Of a stretch of DNA of 64,000 nucleotides, positions 25,101 through 37,403 are shown piece after piece. The first letter of the stretch is position 1; the number at the start of each line of letters is the position of its first letter. The stretch is from Gonium pectorale (taxonomy: Eukaryota > Chlorophyta > Chlorophyceae > Chlamydomonadales > Volvocaceae). The DNA is taken from NCBI GenBank assembly GCA_001584585.1, contig LSYV01000005.1:258807-322806 (forward strand), written 5' to 3'. The notes under the pieces were generated by a model, which was given only the letters and a program-made list of their open reading frames with translations, was not told where the DNA came from and made no database searches. Made by a program: the position numbers and the translations under genes.

Positions 25101-25430
25101 GTTAACTCATCTCTTGACCCTTTGCAAAGCCCCGAATGCTCCCCTAGTCCAGTGGTCATGGAAGCTGACAGTGTTCCAGCTGGCGCCTTCTATTAAGCGT
25201 CCTGGATGATCTGGTGAATGGCCTCACTCAACTCCAGGGACTCGGCGCGCACCACCAGTTTCATCGCGACGTTGTTGCCCGCGTCGATGCCAAAGGACAT
25301 GCGCACGAGCACCTGTGAAGCAGGGTGCAAGTTTGTTCTCGAGGCGGCTTCCTAGCTACAACTCAGGTGGCTTCATTCATGGTGCATCACTTGGATTGTG
25401 AAATTGCCCCAGTTGAGAACAAGGCACACA
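25101..25430. repeat. Left copy of 330-bp duplication flanking an assembly gap
   Basis: This block is repeated, by eye without mismatch, at 25458-25787, an offset of 357 bp. It contains the terminal exon of coatomer gamma. The seven bases 25431-25437 before the Ns do not continue the match. This is most simply an unmerged contig overlap. Confidence 0.93.
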
Positions 25431-28400
25431 GGGGATANNNNNNNNNNNNNNNNNNNNGTTAACTCATCTCTTGACCCTTTGCAAAGCCCCGAATGCTCCC
25501 CTAGTCCAGTGGTCATGGAAGCTGACAGTGTTCCAGCTGGCGCCTTCTATTAAGCGTCCTGGATGATCTGGTGAATGGCCTCACTCAACTCCAGGGACTC
25601 GGCGCGCACCACCAGTTTCATCGCGACGTTGTTGCCCGCGTCGATGCCAAAGGACATGCGCACGAGCACCTGTGAAGCAGGGTGCAAGTTTGTTCTCGAG
25701 GCGGCTTCCTAGCTACAACTCAGGTGGCTTCATTCATGGTGCATCACTTGGATTGTGAAATTGCCCCAGTTGAGAACAAGGCACACATCTCCGCGCGGCA
25801 CGTGCTCGCCGCACCTGCTGGTACCCCACGAAGATGCCGGCAAGCAGAACTGTGTGGCTGCGAGCGTTGGGGGGCACCGCCTCGCTGCCTTCGCAGGGCT
25901 GCATGCCCAGGATCCCAATGACAGCCTCCACCGCGTCCTGAAGGACACGGCGCATCACGATGCCAAGATTGCACACGGTTAGGGCACGATCAGGCAGGAA
26001 GCAAGTGACTGGTGCAGGATGTGCCGTGCTGAACTCGAAAGGGCGTCGCCGGGGCAAAGCGCAAACACGCAGACATGAGGCTTTGACCCTGCGGCTAGCT
26101 GGTGGCGGCTAGCTCTCAGAACGCAATGCACAAGAGTGTCAAACACTAGTGGACTGTCATGATGGAGACCGGTCTAGGATACCTGGAGAGCTTCGCGCTG
26201 GCCCAAGCCGTATTCGTCCTCCTTCTCGGTAGACGGGTCCAGCTCCTCCCATGCTTTACGGAAATTGCCCAAGAGAGTGGGCTTGACGTAGTCCGCAGGA
26301 GTGACCTGCACGCAAATCATGTTCCCGAGTCACGGCCAAGAAAAAGTCAGGGGCGAAACAGGAATTGAGCATGGGATACTCATACCGCAACGCCTCTCAC
26401 ACGGGGGCTGTCCTCCCATACATGCTTCCTCACGAGTACGTTGCCACCCGTGACGATGCCCGCCAGTGGCGGGCCAGCGCAGCCTGGCCTGGCCATGCCC
26501 CGCAGGTAGCATCAAACGTCTGCCTTCGCGATACACCGTTTGTCTGGAACGCCCATAAGTTGCGACAGGTCAAGTGCTCTGCCTACCTCCAGGTCCTCCA
26601 GCACGTACTCGTCGTCGTAGCCCTCCTCCTCTGCCTCCCCAGTGCCAGGGTCAATCTCCTTCACCTGTTGGTATTGGATCATTTATTTGCCCGTGACCAC
26701 TTATGACTGTCCCCAAAACCGGGTAGACAGCGAAAGCAAAGCATATATATAAGTCGGCCTCAGGCCCAGGGCGCCCTCAAAAGCACAATCGCGCCGCACC
26801 TTAAACTTCAGGATATTGACAATCTTGCCCGTGGCGATGGCGCCGGGTTGCCGCGTCACCACGGTGAAGCATTGCCCGACACCGTTGAGCGGCATGGTCT
26901 CCAGCGGAATGGTGAAGGCCTCCTCAAAGTCGCCCTGCGGGAGGCGGAACATAAGGAAAGACCATGATCACCATATAATTCAGGAACAGGTGCCAAGGCG
27001 ATACTGCGATACTGCAATACTGCAAGACCAAGCAAAACGCAAGCATGAAGGCCAGGATTGTTGAGCACCAAGCAAACCCTGCTATCAACTGGTGCCCCTG
27101 TTCATCCCAGTGTAGAGACATCCAAAGTCTTCTGCCATTTCACTGCTAAATAACCTTGTGCCCCTACATGCCCCAAGCCAAGCCCATACATCAAGCTACA
27201 TACGTACCGCATCCGCTAGATCCATGGCAACGCTGACGTCCTCCAGGACCTGCTCCGCGATAGTGTTGGTGCAGTTGAACTGGAAGACGATATGCCCCTC
27301 ATATACGTGCTTGATGCAGAACACCGCATACTCCGTGTCCTCCTCCGTGAGCCGGAACGGCTCGCAGCTCTTGAAGACCTGCATGCCGTTGTTTGGGAGG
27401 TGTACTGTGATTGCAATGCGCTGTGAGGACGCACTCGCTATGCCGAGGAACAGAGCAAGCCGGGCACCAAAACACCGAAACCGATTGCATGCCTGTGAAA
27501 CCACCGGTCCGACATGCAGGTCACATGCACCATCCATTACCCTTAACCTTCTAAAGCCTTCCCCTGTCCGATCGGCCACACGCTGCAGTTAGCCGTCCTT
27601 CGTGAAAAACCCATTCCATGAAGTCAGAGAAGCCCACCTCGCCCAGGGGCGCCAGTTGAGGGATTGACCGCAGCAGCTCCGCATACTCTGCCGTTGGGTC
27701 CTTGCGGGCCGCGCTGGTTGCCGGCAGCGCACCGCCGCCACTCGTCGTCGATGCACTCGGCAGGCCCAGCCCACCCGCGGCCCCGCGCAAAGGCGGCGGC
27801 GCCTTGGGCACGACCGACTGCCGGAGAAGCAACACGAAAGCAGGAACACAGGCATTAGTACAAGAGCTGCTGGCAAAGGCCTCAAGAACTGAATGCACCA
27901 TAGGCAACTCAGCTCCAACCCAAATGCAGCTGGGAACGCATTAAGCTCCATAACAGAGCCAGAGAAGGCATGGGTCCTTAACGTTGCTTGGTCGACGACC
28001 ATACAACAAGCGCTCTTGGACAGCGCTTTGCCCCAATGCTGTGCTTACAATGTCGAAGGGCTTGTCGGTCGGCCCAGCCAGGTAGTCTGACAGCGCCTTT
28101 TCAAGGGCGGTCAAGTTTACGTCCACTCGCGGCTGGACAGCCTCCGGCCCGCCCGCCTTGCCCTCCAGCTGCTGCAGGTGCAGAGTTGCCCGATCGCGAA
28201 CCTACATGTGCGTGACCCAGCCTTGTTAGCTGTGGCCCTCACACTAGAGGCAAGGAGGCAGACAGGCAGCAGTTAGTCACAACACACGAACTTCTAGCTC
28301 TCATTTGCGGCCCAAAAACATGTGTCCCAGTAAGCGTGTGATGCCGCCGCCGAGCTTAAACGGTTACCCCGCCCTGATCGGAGAAGGGCCATAATTTCAT

Positions 28401-30561
28401 CTCGATTGCCTGCTTCATGATGCTGTACTGCCCACCTCGTCATCGTTGTCCGACAGCGCCCGCCGCAGCAGCACGATAATGCGGGGCCGCAAGGCCTCGC
28501 ACACGGCCCCGAAGTTCGCCAGCGCCGACACCGCCGCGGCGCGAACCGTCGCGTTTTCCAGAATAATCCGGTTGTAGATATAGCGAATGTACTTGGACGG
28601 CTCCTTGGTCTTGGGGCCTTCCTGGCCTGCACAACGCGCAACGGAACGAAGGCCGTTACAGGTAGCCTTTCCCCAGCCAACCCCACGCCCAGTCACTCCC
28701 CACGCGGATGGACAGGCAACTGACATAAAGATGCCTAGTTACGCACACAAGTCATGGAACCACGCATCCCAAGATCCAAGCGGTCATTGGATTTCCCCGC
28801 TGACCGTTCATGCGTTACATGATGCCCATGCTTGTAACACACGCTTCGCCGTGCAAGCCATTCCGACCCTGCGCCCAAAAAGCGCACCTAGCAGGTGGAG
28901 GACCTGCGTGGACAGGTACGTGAACTCGCAGTCCTCGATGAACTCGCATAGGTGCCCCAGCCCGGTCTCCTTGGCGTCCGGAATCTCCTGTATGAGCACC
29001 AGGATGCTCTGCACGATCGCCTTCTTGTACTCGAAGCCACCCTCCTCCCGCAGCACGCCCGACAGGAAGTTCATCAGCGCACGCTGCTTGGTGGGAAACT
29101 TCAGGCACAGCGAGCGGATGGCCTCCACCACTACGATTTTGAAGTCGTCCGCAATGTCCGACATGAAGCTGCCAATCTGCTTCAGCAGCTTCTCGACGCT
29201 GGACTCGTTCCCCGTTTTGAGGAGGGTGGTGATGGCCAGCGTGGCAATGGAGCGGTTCTGGTCACTGATAAGGGACTCCATGTCGATGTTGCAGTGGGTT
29301 ACGGCCAGCGGGTGCGTCATAGCCACCTTGTTGAGCGTGCGGACAGCCGCAAAGCGAAGCACCGGCTTGCTGCTGCTGAGGAACAGCTGCAGCACGGTTA
29401 TGGCCGGCGTCAGCTCTCGTGCCGTGACGTCCCGTAGGTTGCAGATGGCGCGGGCCGCCTCAAAGATCACGACCTCAGCCTTATGGCGGAGGCAGCTCTC
29501 CAGGAAGTCGTAGAACGGCCGCTGCTCCCCGTTCGGTCCGGGCTGCGAGTCCTGAATGACCTGCGCCACGTACCGAACCAGCAGGCACTGTGCCAGCGGG
29601 CTCTTGACGTTGGCCTTCGTGAGGCTGGTCACCAGCTTGCTGATCGCAAGCCGATCGGACGCGCGGAGTGCGTGCAGCAGGGCGACAGCATGGAATTGCA
29701 CCATGTTGTTCTTGTTCTGCGCTGCCTCCTGTACCTCGTTAATCCAGCGCTTAACAATCTCCGCATTGTTCCCCAGCAAGTGCAGCGCGCTGACGAGCGC
29801 TGCGCTGGCCACCACCGGGGACTTGTCGACGATCGCCTGCTTCAAGTACCGCTCAATCTGCGCCAGCAGCTGCCCGTCGATAATCTTGCTCAGCACGCGG
29901 ACTGAATTGCTGCGGTAGAGGTCCGTCTTGCTGTTCATGTCCTTCATGAGCGAGCTGGTGACGATGATCACCTCGTCGGCGCCGGGGCAGATGTCCTTAA
30001 TGCACAGATACATCATACGCCGCAGGTTAATATCCTGCTTTTGAAACAGCTTCGTTACACCGAAGAAGACCTCGGCAGCCTCCTTCTGCGGGGTGCACGC
30101 GAGGGCAAGGAGGTTAGCGGGCTTCCCTGCTTCAACATAGCACTCCAATGGCCACAGTGGGTCCATACGCCCCCCGAATGCGTCGGTGCTTGAGCTCCGC
30201 AACAGGTTCGCACCTTGGTGAACGACTCGCCCTGGTTTAGCAGGTAGAGCAACTTGGTGATGACCTGCAAACACGACCACACTGAATGCTGCTCATACTG
30301 GCGCGAGACGGTGCGGGAGTCGCACCTGTTGGCACCTTCGGGGGTCAATTTGAGGGTCATTGAAGACCCTCGCCTCCTGAAGCACCGCACCCTTGTCTAT
30401 CCCATAAAAGGGAGAGAACTCCGCTGCAACCAGGAAAGCCTGGTAAGGTTCCCGCTCCAGTCGGTGAAGCAGAGCTGCTGCTTACTCTCGTCTTCCCGGT
30501 CCTCGTCCTTCTTCTCCGGGCCCCGCAGTGGTGCCTGCGAATCCTGAGCCGTTGCAGCCAT
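25193..30561 (-). CDS. SEC21: Coatomer (COPI) subunit gamma
   Basis: Gamma-COP, the adaptin-like large subunit of the COPI coat that mediates Golgi-to-ER and intra-Golgi transport. Minus-strand exons: 30561-30486, 30423-30326, 30264-30214, 30085-28888, 28626-28436, 28201-28049, 27817-27638, 27378-27208, 26934-26800, 26664-26587, 26305-26183, 25937-25815, and a last exon present twice (25312-25193 and 25669-25550). With one copy of the last exon they sum to 2697 nt (898 residues), close to the plant length. Diagnostic segments are IDKGAVLQEARVFNDPQ, VITKLLYLLNQGESFTK, EVIIVTSSLMKDMNSK, NIDMESLISDQNRSIATLAI and EFIEDCEFTYLSTQVLH in the solenoid, and VFQFNCTNTI, DEYVLEDLEV and NARSHTVLLAG in the appendage. 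An in-frame ATG seven codons upstream (30582) is an alternative start. Confidence 0.95.
25438..25457. other. Assembly gap (20 N) between duplicated flanks
   Basis: The Ns sit between two copies of the same 330 bp, so the gap is probably not real missing sequence. It falls in what would be coatomer gamma terminal sequence. Confidence 0.98.
25458..25787. repeat. Right copy of 330-bp duplication flanking an assembly gap
   Basis: Repeats 25101-25430. It contains a second copy of the last coatomer gamma exon (25550-25669) and is contiguous with the preceding exon at 25815-25937, so this is probably the authentic position. Confidence 0.93.
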
Positions 30562-31242
30562 GGCTACAGCTGGCGAGCGCAAGTAGACTCAGGGAGTCAT
30601 GAAGGCGCGGAGTGGTCCGTAGTTGTGCCCAGATCAGCGCGGAGTGTGGCTGTATTTCCCGTTCCCAAACCCGTCCACTAGCCTACACCTACAGTGTTAA
30701 AGCGAAGTTACGAGTCTGCGGCCGATGGATCTTGCACGCGAATGGACGTTGCGTACCGACACCGACGTACACTGCAACCGCCAAGTGCCCCGGTTCAACC
30801 CCTGCAGGGGCAACGCCCTATTCCCCTTCCCGTGTATCGAACCAGTTTGTTGCAACGTACCAAACCCTGCCCACATTCTAGCAAGACTCGACCTGGAACT
30901 AGCATGTCGGAGCCCGCATGTCCCCCTGAAACAACCCAGGCCATCCCCTTTCGTGGCACTTCAGATACTCTCATCGCCCTCCCCTAGTGCGATTAGCTCC
31001 TGCTGACTAGCATCTGACACGAGGCTACTATGCGTTGCTCTCCCCCCGCCCCCCGGGGGGCTCCAGGGGAGGGGGTAGATATGGGAATAGTGAGGCGGCA
31101 TCATGATAAGGGCCCAGAATGCCGTCTCTTCCCCGCTTCAGCGCGTGACGCTGAAGATGGCGTGCCTAATGCCCCAGATAGCATGCGGCCAGGCGTGTCG
31201 ACATGCATCGATGCCTGCAACCACTGCATGCGCGGCCGCTGT
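30562..31242. promoter_or_regulatory. 5' flank of coatomer gamma, otherwise featureless
   Basis: Start of a 6.8 kb gene-poor stretch that runs to 37403. This part should hold the coatomer gamma promoter. No TATA-like element or conserved open frame is evident. Confidence 0.35.
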
Positions 31243-31564
31243 CTGACTCTGCGGACCCATCGTCCGTTCCAGGTCTGTGTTCCGCCGCCCGGCGGTCAGG
31301 GGTTGCGGGCAGGGCGTCTAGTAACCGCGGCCGCCGATGGACTCGTACCTACGCCGCACGCCGCGCTCACCGGGTCTGCCACCTCTGTAGCTCCCTCACA
31401 AGGTAGGTAACCTCACCGCTGCCCACACCGGTGGGGCCGTCTGCTCGACTCCGTCGCCCGCCATGCCCTATCTCCGGCGCCCTAGTGGAAGCGTCGCGCC
31501 TTTGGGTGTGTATGACCGTAGAGGTGACCTTGCCTTCTCTGTATTGCTTTTTTTCTACCACCAG
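31243..31564 (+). repeat. Dispersed repeat, copy 1
   Basis: Shares ordered blocks with 34130-34447 and 35950-36250: a TTCCAGGTCTGT start block, then TCTAGTAACCGC with GCCGCCGATGGACT, then GGCGCCCTA followed by CGTCGCGCC and GGGTGTGTATGACCGTAGAGG, and finally a pyrimidine-rich tail. It encodes no recognisable protein. Confidence 0.7.
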
Positions 31565-32404
31565 GGCCGGTGGCTGGGGCCTCCACACTCTCAAGTGCAC
31601 TCCGGGGCTTGTACTGCACGGCGCCTGAAACAGGTAGCGAAGCGCTTAGGGCAGGGGCACTCGCAAGACGTATGCAGCTCGGCTTCCATTGCCGTGGCAT
31701 CACCACAGACCCTGCACGTCCGCGCACACCTAGCCGCCCGTTGGGGCGCTTGATTTTCGTATCCCGGCAAGCCAACAACGCATTAGCGCCTGGCTCCCTC
31801 CATCTCGGCAGCTCTCCATTCCTCTAATGTAGGCTAGGTGCCGTCACAGGTGCACCGTGCACACGTAACGGCAAAGGTTCAGCGCCGTTCAGCGCCACCG
31901 CGCGTCACCCCTGTCCACGTACAAGGGTTCATGTTGCGTGGGCGAGCGGTGGCCGCAAGCTCCTTGAATGCCCCTATCGTGGTAACCCTGCCATGCCACA
32001 AGACACTTACGCCCTCCGTCGTCAGGTCGGCCGTTGCCATTGCCCTGTGAGCCCAACCCAGAAGCGCAAGCCCGTGACGCTGCGCCGCACGTTGCGCGTT
32101 GGGTACAACAAGGCATAGCTGGCCCAGCCCGCCGCCGGCCATCACCGGCAGCACATGGAAGCTCTTGTGCAGCAGGATCTGCCTCCCTCTTTCGCTGCAC
32201 GCTTCTCTCTTTCCCAGGCGCGAACCGCCCTTCTGCCCAAAGCTCGTGCGTGCGCATCATCGGTGGTTTGGTCACCTTGCGGGCTAAGTCCTGCGTTCCC
32301 TGTGGCATGGACGTCGTCGTGGGTCCCGGTCACTGTATCGCACGTCGTGCCTGCAGCCATGGGACGAGGCTGTCGAGCCGCCCATCTGCCCGGGGCGGTT
32401 AGAA

Positions 32405-32575
32405 GGCCTCCGCAGTGCAACCTGTGAGCTCTGCAGCAAGCAGCAATCCAGCAGGGCGCGGACGAGGCTCGTCTACTGCCGCTTGCAACACGGGCTGGCA
32501 CGCCGACTACCTGGGCCTGCCGGCGCGTCCTGCCGGGGTGTGGGTATGCGCACGCTGCGCACGCCTCGTCGATGC
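32405..32575 (+). pseudogene. Decayed PHD-finger fragment, probably from a retroelement
   Basis: One frame gives CELC and LVYC; a frame shift then leads into CNTGWHADYLGLPARPAGVW and VCARC. Together these have the Cys/His spacing of a PHD finger, with one expected Cys replaced by Tyr (WHADY). The arrangement resembles the intact PHD finger of the gypsy element at 61150-61295. No flanking integrase or reverse transcriptase was recognised, so this is a fragment. Confidence 0.45.
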
Positions 32576-33579
32576 TCTTGCAGCAGAGCCGCCTCTGTCA
32601 CGCTCCGCGGAGGAAGAGCCTGCTATTGTGGGCACGGCACAGCTGGCAGTCCGTGGAGACGGGCCTTGTTCAATAACCACATCTGGGGGGGTTGCGTGTG
32701 GGCTGGCCACTGTTGCAGGGTTCGAACGGACCCTGACTGTGGCTCTGTCACCCACACCATGGACTAGGATCGGTGCCGAAGTCTGGCGACCATCACCGCC
32801 TCCGCCTGCGGCTTCCGTGCAGCCGCCATCCTGACGACCGATGCCGCCAACTCAGGAGAAAAAGCCCTCGCTAACAGCTGGGCGAGCGGTCACGGTAGTC
32901 GCGCGCGGCCACCATGCAGGGAGTCGCCGGCCGCCGCACCAGCCCAGCCGGTGCCTCAGGCACGGCACAGTTACAGGCCCACCACCATGCACCAGCCCGC
33001 ATGGGCGTCGACCCGCTGCGGGGAGCCTTCCGGCTGAGACGTCCACACATCTGTAACGTAACATCTGTAACATCTGAGACGCCCACACGGCAGCCGCCGC
33101 CAAGTGCTTTGCCCCAGGCCTTGGCAGCACGCCAGGGCTGCTGTCCTGGCTCCTGCTGGTGCGGCCGGACGTCAAGGAGCAGCGCCTAGGACTCGCCCGG
33201 CGTCCAGCAGTGCGCTGACGCCCAAGAACAGCAGCGACAATGGCAGTGACGGTAATACATCGTGGGCCCACGCGGGTACTGTAGTGGGGGAAAAAGGAGA
33301 AATCTGGGGGGATCTGATGTGGGGGTATGCGGCTTGCTCCTCGTGCAACTCTTGTCCTCCTTGTCCATTTCTTTCCGGTCCTCGCATTGGCCTCCGCTTG
33401 TCTTACTTCGCCATCTTTGTCCTCCACTTCTGTGGTGCACGACCCCTTCTCGTGTGCGTGCCGCCGGTGTTTCACTTTGGCTGCCTTGGTGGGCTGGGGT
33501 TAGGGCCGGGTTTTGATGCTTCAGTTCGGGAGGGCTGGTCGTCTCTCCATTTTGCAGGTTGCAGGCTTGTCCCACTGTA

Positions 33580-33700
33580 ACCTTCCCCAGAAAAAGACAG
33601 AGAAGGGAAGGCCACCCCTACGGTCACACACGCTGGAAGGTGCGCTGTTTCCAGTGGGGCGCCGGAGACAGGGCATGGCGCGCGACGGAGTCTACCAAAC
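33580..33700 (-). repeat. Dispersed repeat, partial inverted copy
   Basis: The reverse complement contains the GCCATGCCCTGTCTCCGGCGCC block, then a variant of the CGTCGCGCC...TGTGTGACCGTAGGGGT block, and a pyrimidine-rich tail, in the same order as copy 1. The 5' blocks are missing. Confidence 0.6.
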
Positions 33701-34129
33701 GGGGCCCCCACAGGAGACAAAACGCGCTAAAAGACTGCAGCCGCATCCGGATCGAGCTCGGCCGCCACGCTACACATGTCACATGTGCAGTACGCTTTCT
33801 AATCGGACACAGGTTGCCACAGCACAGCGCGGACGATATAACCGGCCGAGGCCCAGGCCGGCCGCAGACGCGACGCTGATGTGGTCCCGGGTAGGCACTC
33901 CCGCGGCTTATGCAAGCAGTCCTGGGCAAGTCCAGAGTCGAGTGAAACGCGGCGAAGGCCCGCTTTTGCCCTCAGCGCTCAGGCGGTGGTGTCTCTCTGG
34001 TGCTCTCGTGCTTCACCCACGCCTTCTACCAGTGCATCGGCGGTTGACTACGGGGGCGGGATTGCTGTGGCCTGCACCCGCGCAATCGCCATGCCTTGCC
34101 GCCTGCGACCCTCCACCTACTACCGGTAC

Positions 34130-34447
34130 CTGACTCCGTGGATGTCTCGTCCTTTCCAGGTCTGTACCACGCCATCCGGAGGTTAACTGGGGCCGGGCTG
34201 GGCGCTCATGGGTCTAGTAACCGCTGGCCGCCGATGGACTGGTCACTCCGCCGAACGCCACACTCGCTGAGTAAACCTTCTCGAAGTCGCAAGGTGTATA
34301 CGCTGCTGCTTTTCCCGGGAGGGGCCTGTCGGCCTATCTCGTCCGCCTGCCTTGTTCGGTTCCCGGCGCGGCGGCGCCCTACTGGAAACGTCACACCTTC
34401 GGGTGTATACGACCGTTGAGGTAGCCTCCCTGTTTCGGCTTCTACAC
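34130..34447 (+). repeat. Dispersed repeat, copy 2
   Basis: Same block order as copy 1, including homology upstream of the TTCCAGGTCTGT block (CTGACTC...TCGTCC) and the terminal GTCACACCTTCGGGTGTATACGACCG variant. By eye it is moderately diverged from copy 1. Confidence 0.7.
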
Positions 34448-35949
34448 AATTATCTTTGTCTCCCGCGCTCCCCTGCATGCTGTCGACGGGCCAGGCCCTG
34501 TAGGATGTCAACGGGCCAGGAGCTGAGCTCCCTGGCGCAACCTCCATGTTTGCCATTTTCAGTGCGGCATCATAGAGCCGTGTTGAAAAGAAAAGCGCAT
34601 AGAGCCGTGTGTCTCACACTAGCCCATTGCCATGCCTATTCCGTGCCAAAGCCTGCTGGCCAGCTCACGGTGCCTGGTGAACGTCACGGCTATTGACTGG
34701 CTATTGGAACCGACCAGCAATTACCGTCCTGCTCGATCTGCTCATGCCGTGCGAAGGGACCACACGACGGCCCCCCAGGCACGTCCGGTATCACATCCGC
34801 AACCGCCCAATACAGCAGCGCCCGAATGAAACAATGCTGCCCATAGAGCGCGGCGGACGCCCACTCTGACGCGTGCGCGCCCGTAGCGCTTCGGCGCTGG
34901 CGGCGCCCGCTCTTGCTCCGGACGGGGCAGGCGCAGGCCTTGCCGCTGCAGGGGCCTTCTGGACAAGGTAGGTAAAGGCTTAAAACCAGCCGACCGACGC
35001 TCTATTCTCTGGTGAGGTGAACCGCATCTGGATAAGGGCTTGAAACCTCCATGTTTGCGGCTCCACTCAAGGTGGTGCTTACATCTATGCAATCGCACGA
35101 ACAACGGCTCCCGTTCGGAACTGTCAGGATATGAGACGGCTTACGGCAATGCACAGTTCCTGAAGAGCGGTCTGGGGCAATCCCGCAACTTGCTGTACGC
35201 CATTCAGTGTTCACGCCGCCCTGTGACCTGGGTGGGGTTTTCCACGGCCAAACACAATTTGGGGAGCCCTACGCGGGCCAGCTCACGGCGTCACGCATCC
35301 CCACACTTCCACAGCCGTACTGCCGTACCACCACATGCGCACTCTTGCGGGCGGCCTCCGTGCGCCTACACGGCCTCATTCGGCGCCACCACCGTAGCAA
35401 ACTTAGGTCACAGGGTCCTGCTCTGTCATTCGTCGCATTTGCGCAACGTTTCCACTTCTCGACTCTGACATTCCTCGCTGTGCCCCTTCCCGCCGCTCCG
35501 CCTGGCGCGGCTCGCTTTCCCGGTGCTTGTAGGTGAGACAACGATAGTCAGCGGGTCGGGGGGCTGGGTGGGCCAGGGGCCGGGAGACATGCACCAGCTA
35601 GCATACGATGCAGGTAGGACAGCCCAGGCGGATCCCAGCACGGCATTGCATAGGGTCACCCCAGCGACTACCTCTGAAGCTGGGTCCTACAACGACACCA
35701 TCACTTTCGCGTTTACGCTCGTCGTATGCGTCGATCGTTTCAACACAAATTGGTCTTAGCCTGACGGGGCTTTTCTTGTAAGTCTTGAGGCACTGACGGT
35801 ACTTGCACGGCGTGCCCATGGACCCCTGCCACCCATCTACCCATGGCCGCACAGGCTTTGACGGGTACCTATATGTTATGTACCTGTAACCTTTTGTAAT
35901 CATGGGACAGGATGTGCTGGCTCCATGTACTGCTGTGCGAAGGCACGGC

Positions 35950-36250
35950 ATTTCATCATTTCAGGTCTGTACACGGCCGGCTGGGCGGGCTGGGCGCACG
36001 AAGGTCTGATAACCGCTGAGCGCCGTTGGACCGGTGGCCATGACGACAACACCACCGCAGCTCAACCTTGAAACCTTGCAGTACAGCAGGTGAAGTCCGA
36101 CAAACCGGGCCAGCTGGTAAGCAGGTCTTTGGGGGGCGGGACGAACTTCACATGCCTTGAATTTTACCCGCCCGCCCTTCCGGAAACGTCGCGCCTTCGG
36201 GTGTGTATGACTCTTTCTCTGCAGATTTCTCTTTTTTCAACCCGGGCTAG
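35950..36250 (+). repeat. Dispersed repeat, copy 3
   Basis: Has the TTTCAGGTCTGTAC start, GGGCTGGGCGCA, TCTGATAACCGC, GCCGTTGGACCGG, then CGGAAACGTCGCGCCTTCGGG and a long pyrimidine run ending in TAG at 36250. The central part is more diverged than in copies 1 and 2. Confidence 0.65.
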
Positions 36251-36486
36251 GTGCCCAAGCACGAACAGTGGCTACCCATCCTGACACGTGGTTTGGCCTC
36301 CAGCGCGGCGTCTCTCCCTCTGGCCCTAATGGTCTCAATTGCGCAGCAACGGCGCCGCCGGGTCCTGCGCAAGGGAGCTCGCCTGGCAAGGGTCGGTGTA
36401 GAGGCCGGCTGTGCACATGCACAGCGATGGGTGTACGTTATTCCTTTTAAGCGAAACAACGGTAGCGAAGCGCAACCATACGGTGG

Positions 36487-36616
36487 GGGGCGTCTACTCG
36501 TTTGCCTCGCTCACCTGCCTGGTTTGTACCTCCGGCCTGCCCTATATGAAGCGTCGCTCCTTCGGGTTTGTATGACCGTAGAGGTGTGGCTTCTCATTGC
36601 AGCGTTTCACTTGTAG
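36487..36616 (+). repeat. Dispersed repeat, 3' partial copy 4
   Basis: Carries only the 3' half: CGTCTACTCGTTTGCCTCGC, then CGGCCTGCCCTATATGAAGC, CGTCGCTCCTTCGGGTTTGT and ATGACCGTAGAGGTG, followed by a pyrimidine tail. Confidence 0.6.
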
Positions 36617-37403
36617 CATAACACGCCGTGCCTTTTCGCATTGCACGCGTTCTTAAGAGCGAGACTTTGAACGCCCTGCCCTGTTCGCGTTCACGCCGTG
36701 CTGCTGCCGCGCTGCCCTGCGTAACGCGGTCACCTAGCGGGCCGTTGCAGTGCATGACCGTCCCGTGGGACCGAAGCCTGCAACTGCAACCGAAACGCCA
36801 CAACCCGCTAACACCGGCGAAACGGTAGCTTCACACAAAGCGACGAGCGAGACATAAAATGAATTGGCCAAAAGAGCCCCTTCCGACCCCTCCTCTTCCT
36901 CCATTACAGGCCCATGACCGGTGCGGGCACGCCACGCGTGCAGAATGCATGTAATTGCAACAATGAGTGATGCGCATATGGGGAAACGTGGAGCCGGCGG
37001 GGCCACCGCGGGTTGGCCCTTACTTGCTCGTGCCCGTGAGCCAATAGTTAATATATGCGCGAATGGGGCTTCATTCAGAAAGAGGCCTTCGACAAAAGCG
37101 CAGAGGCCCACCCCCCTGGAGCAAACAAGCGCTGTCGTACTTCGAGACGCAGACTTGCGCCCGCGCGCCACTACGTAGGCCCTCGGTTGTCTCTGCCCAC
37201 TCTGCGCGAGTGACATACGTTTTCGTCACAAGTCAGCTGAGTGTGTGACCTTGCCGCGCTTGACCTAGCCCGAACGGAGCCAGACCTTTCGTTCCGCATT
37301 GCCCCGGCACGTCGCTGGGTGCTTGCTAAGTGTTTGGCAAGAGCTTCCAGGCACGCCCTAGGCAGGAAGTCAGCTCCTGGCGCGGGCGCGGAGTCCGCAG
37401 AGA
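36617..37403. promoter_or_regulatory. 5' flank of the GCC-domain wall protein gene
   Basis: About 790 bp upstream of the start codon at 37404. No recognisable gene; promoter elements could not be identified with confidence. Confidence 0.35.

Noticed and set aside
28587..29513. 308-codon plus-strand frame
   Set aside because: Antisense to the large coatomer gamma exon, whose protein similarity is unambiguous.
32715..32730. GGTTCGAACGG as a tRNA B box
   Set aside because: It lacks the CC that completes the B box, and no A box or cloverleaf can be drawn around it. I found no tRNA or rRNA gene in the window.
36249..36400. Possible exon starting VPKHEQWLPILTRG after a pyrimidine-rich AG
   Set aside because: The acceptor is the tail of a dispersed repeat copy, no convincing donor follows, and no partner exons were found.
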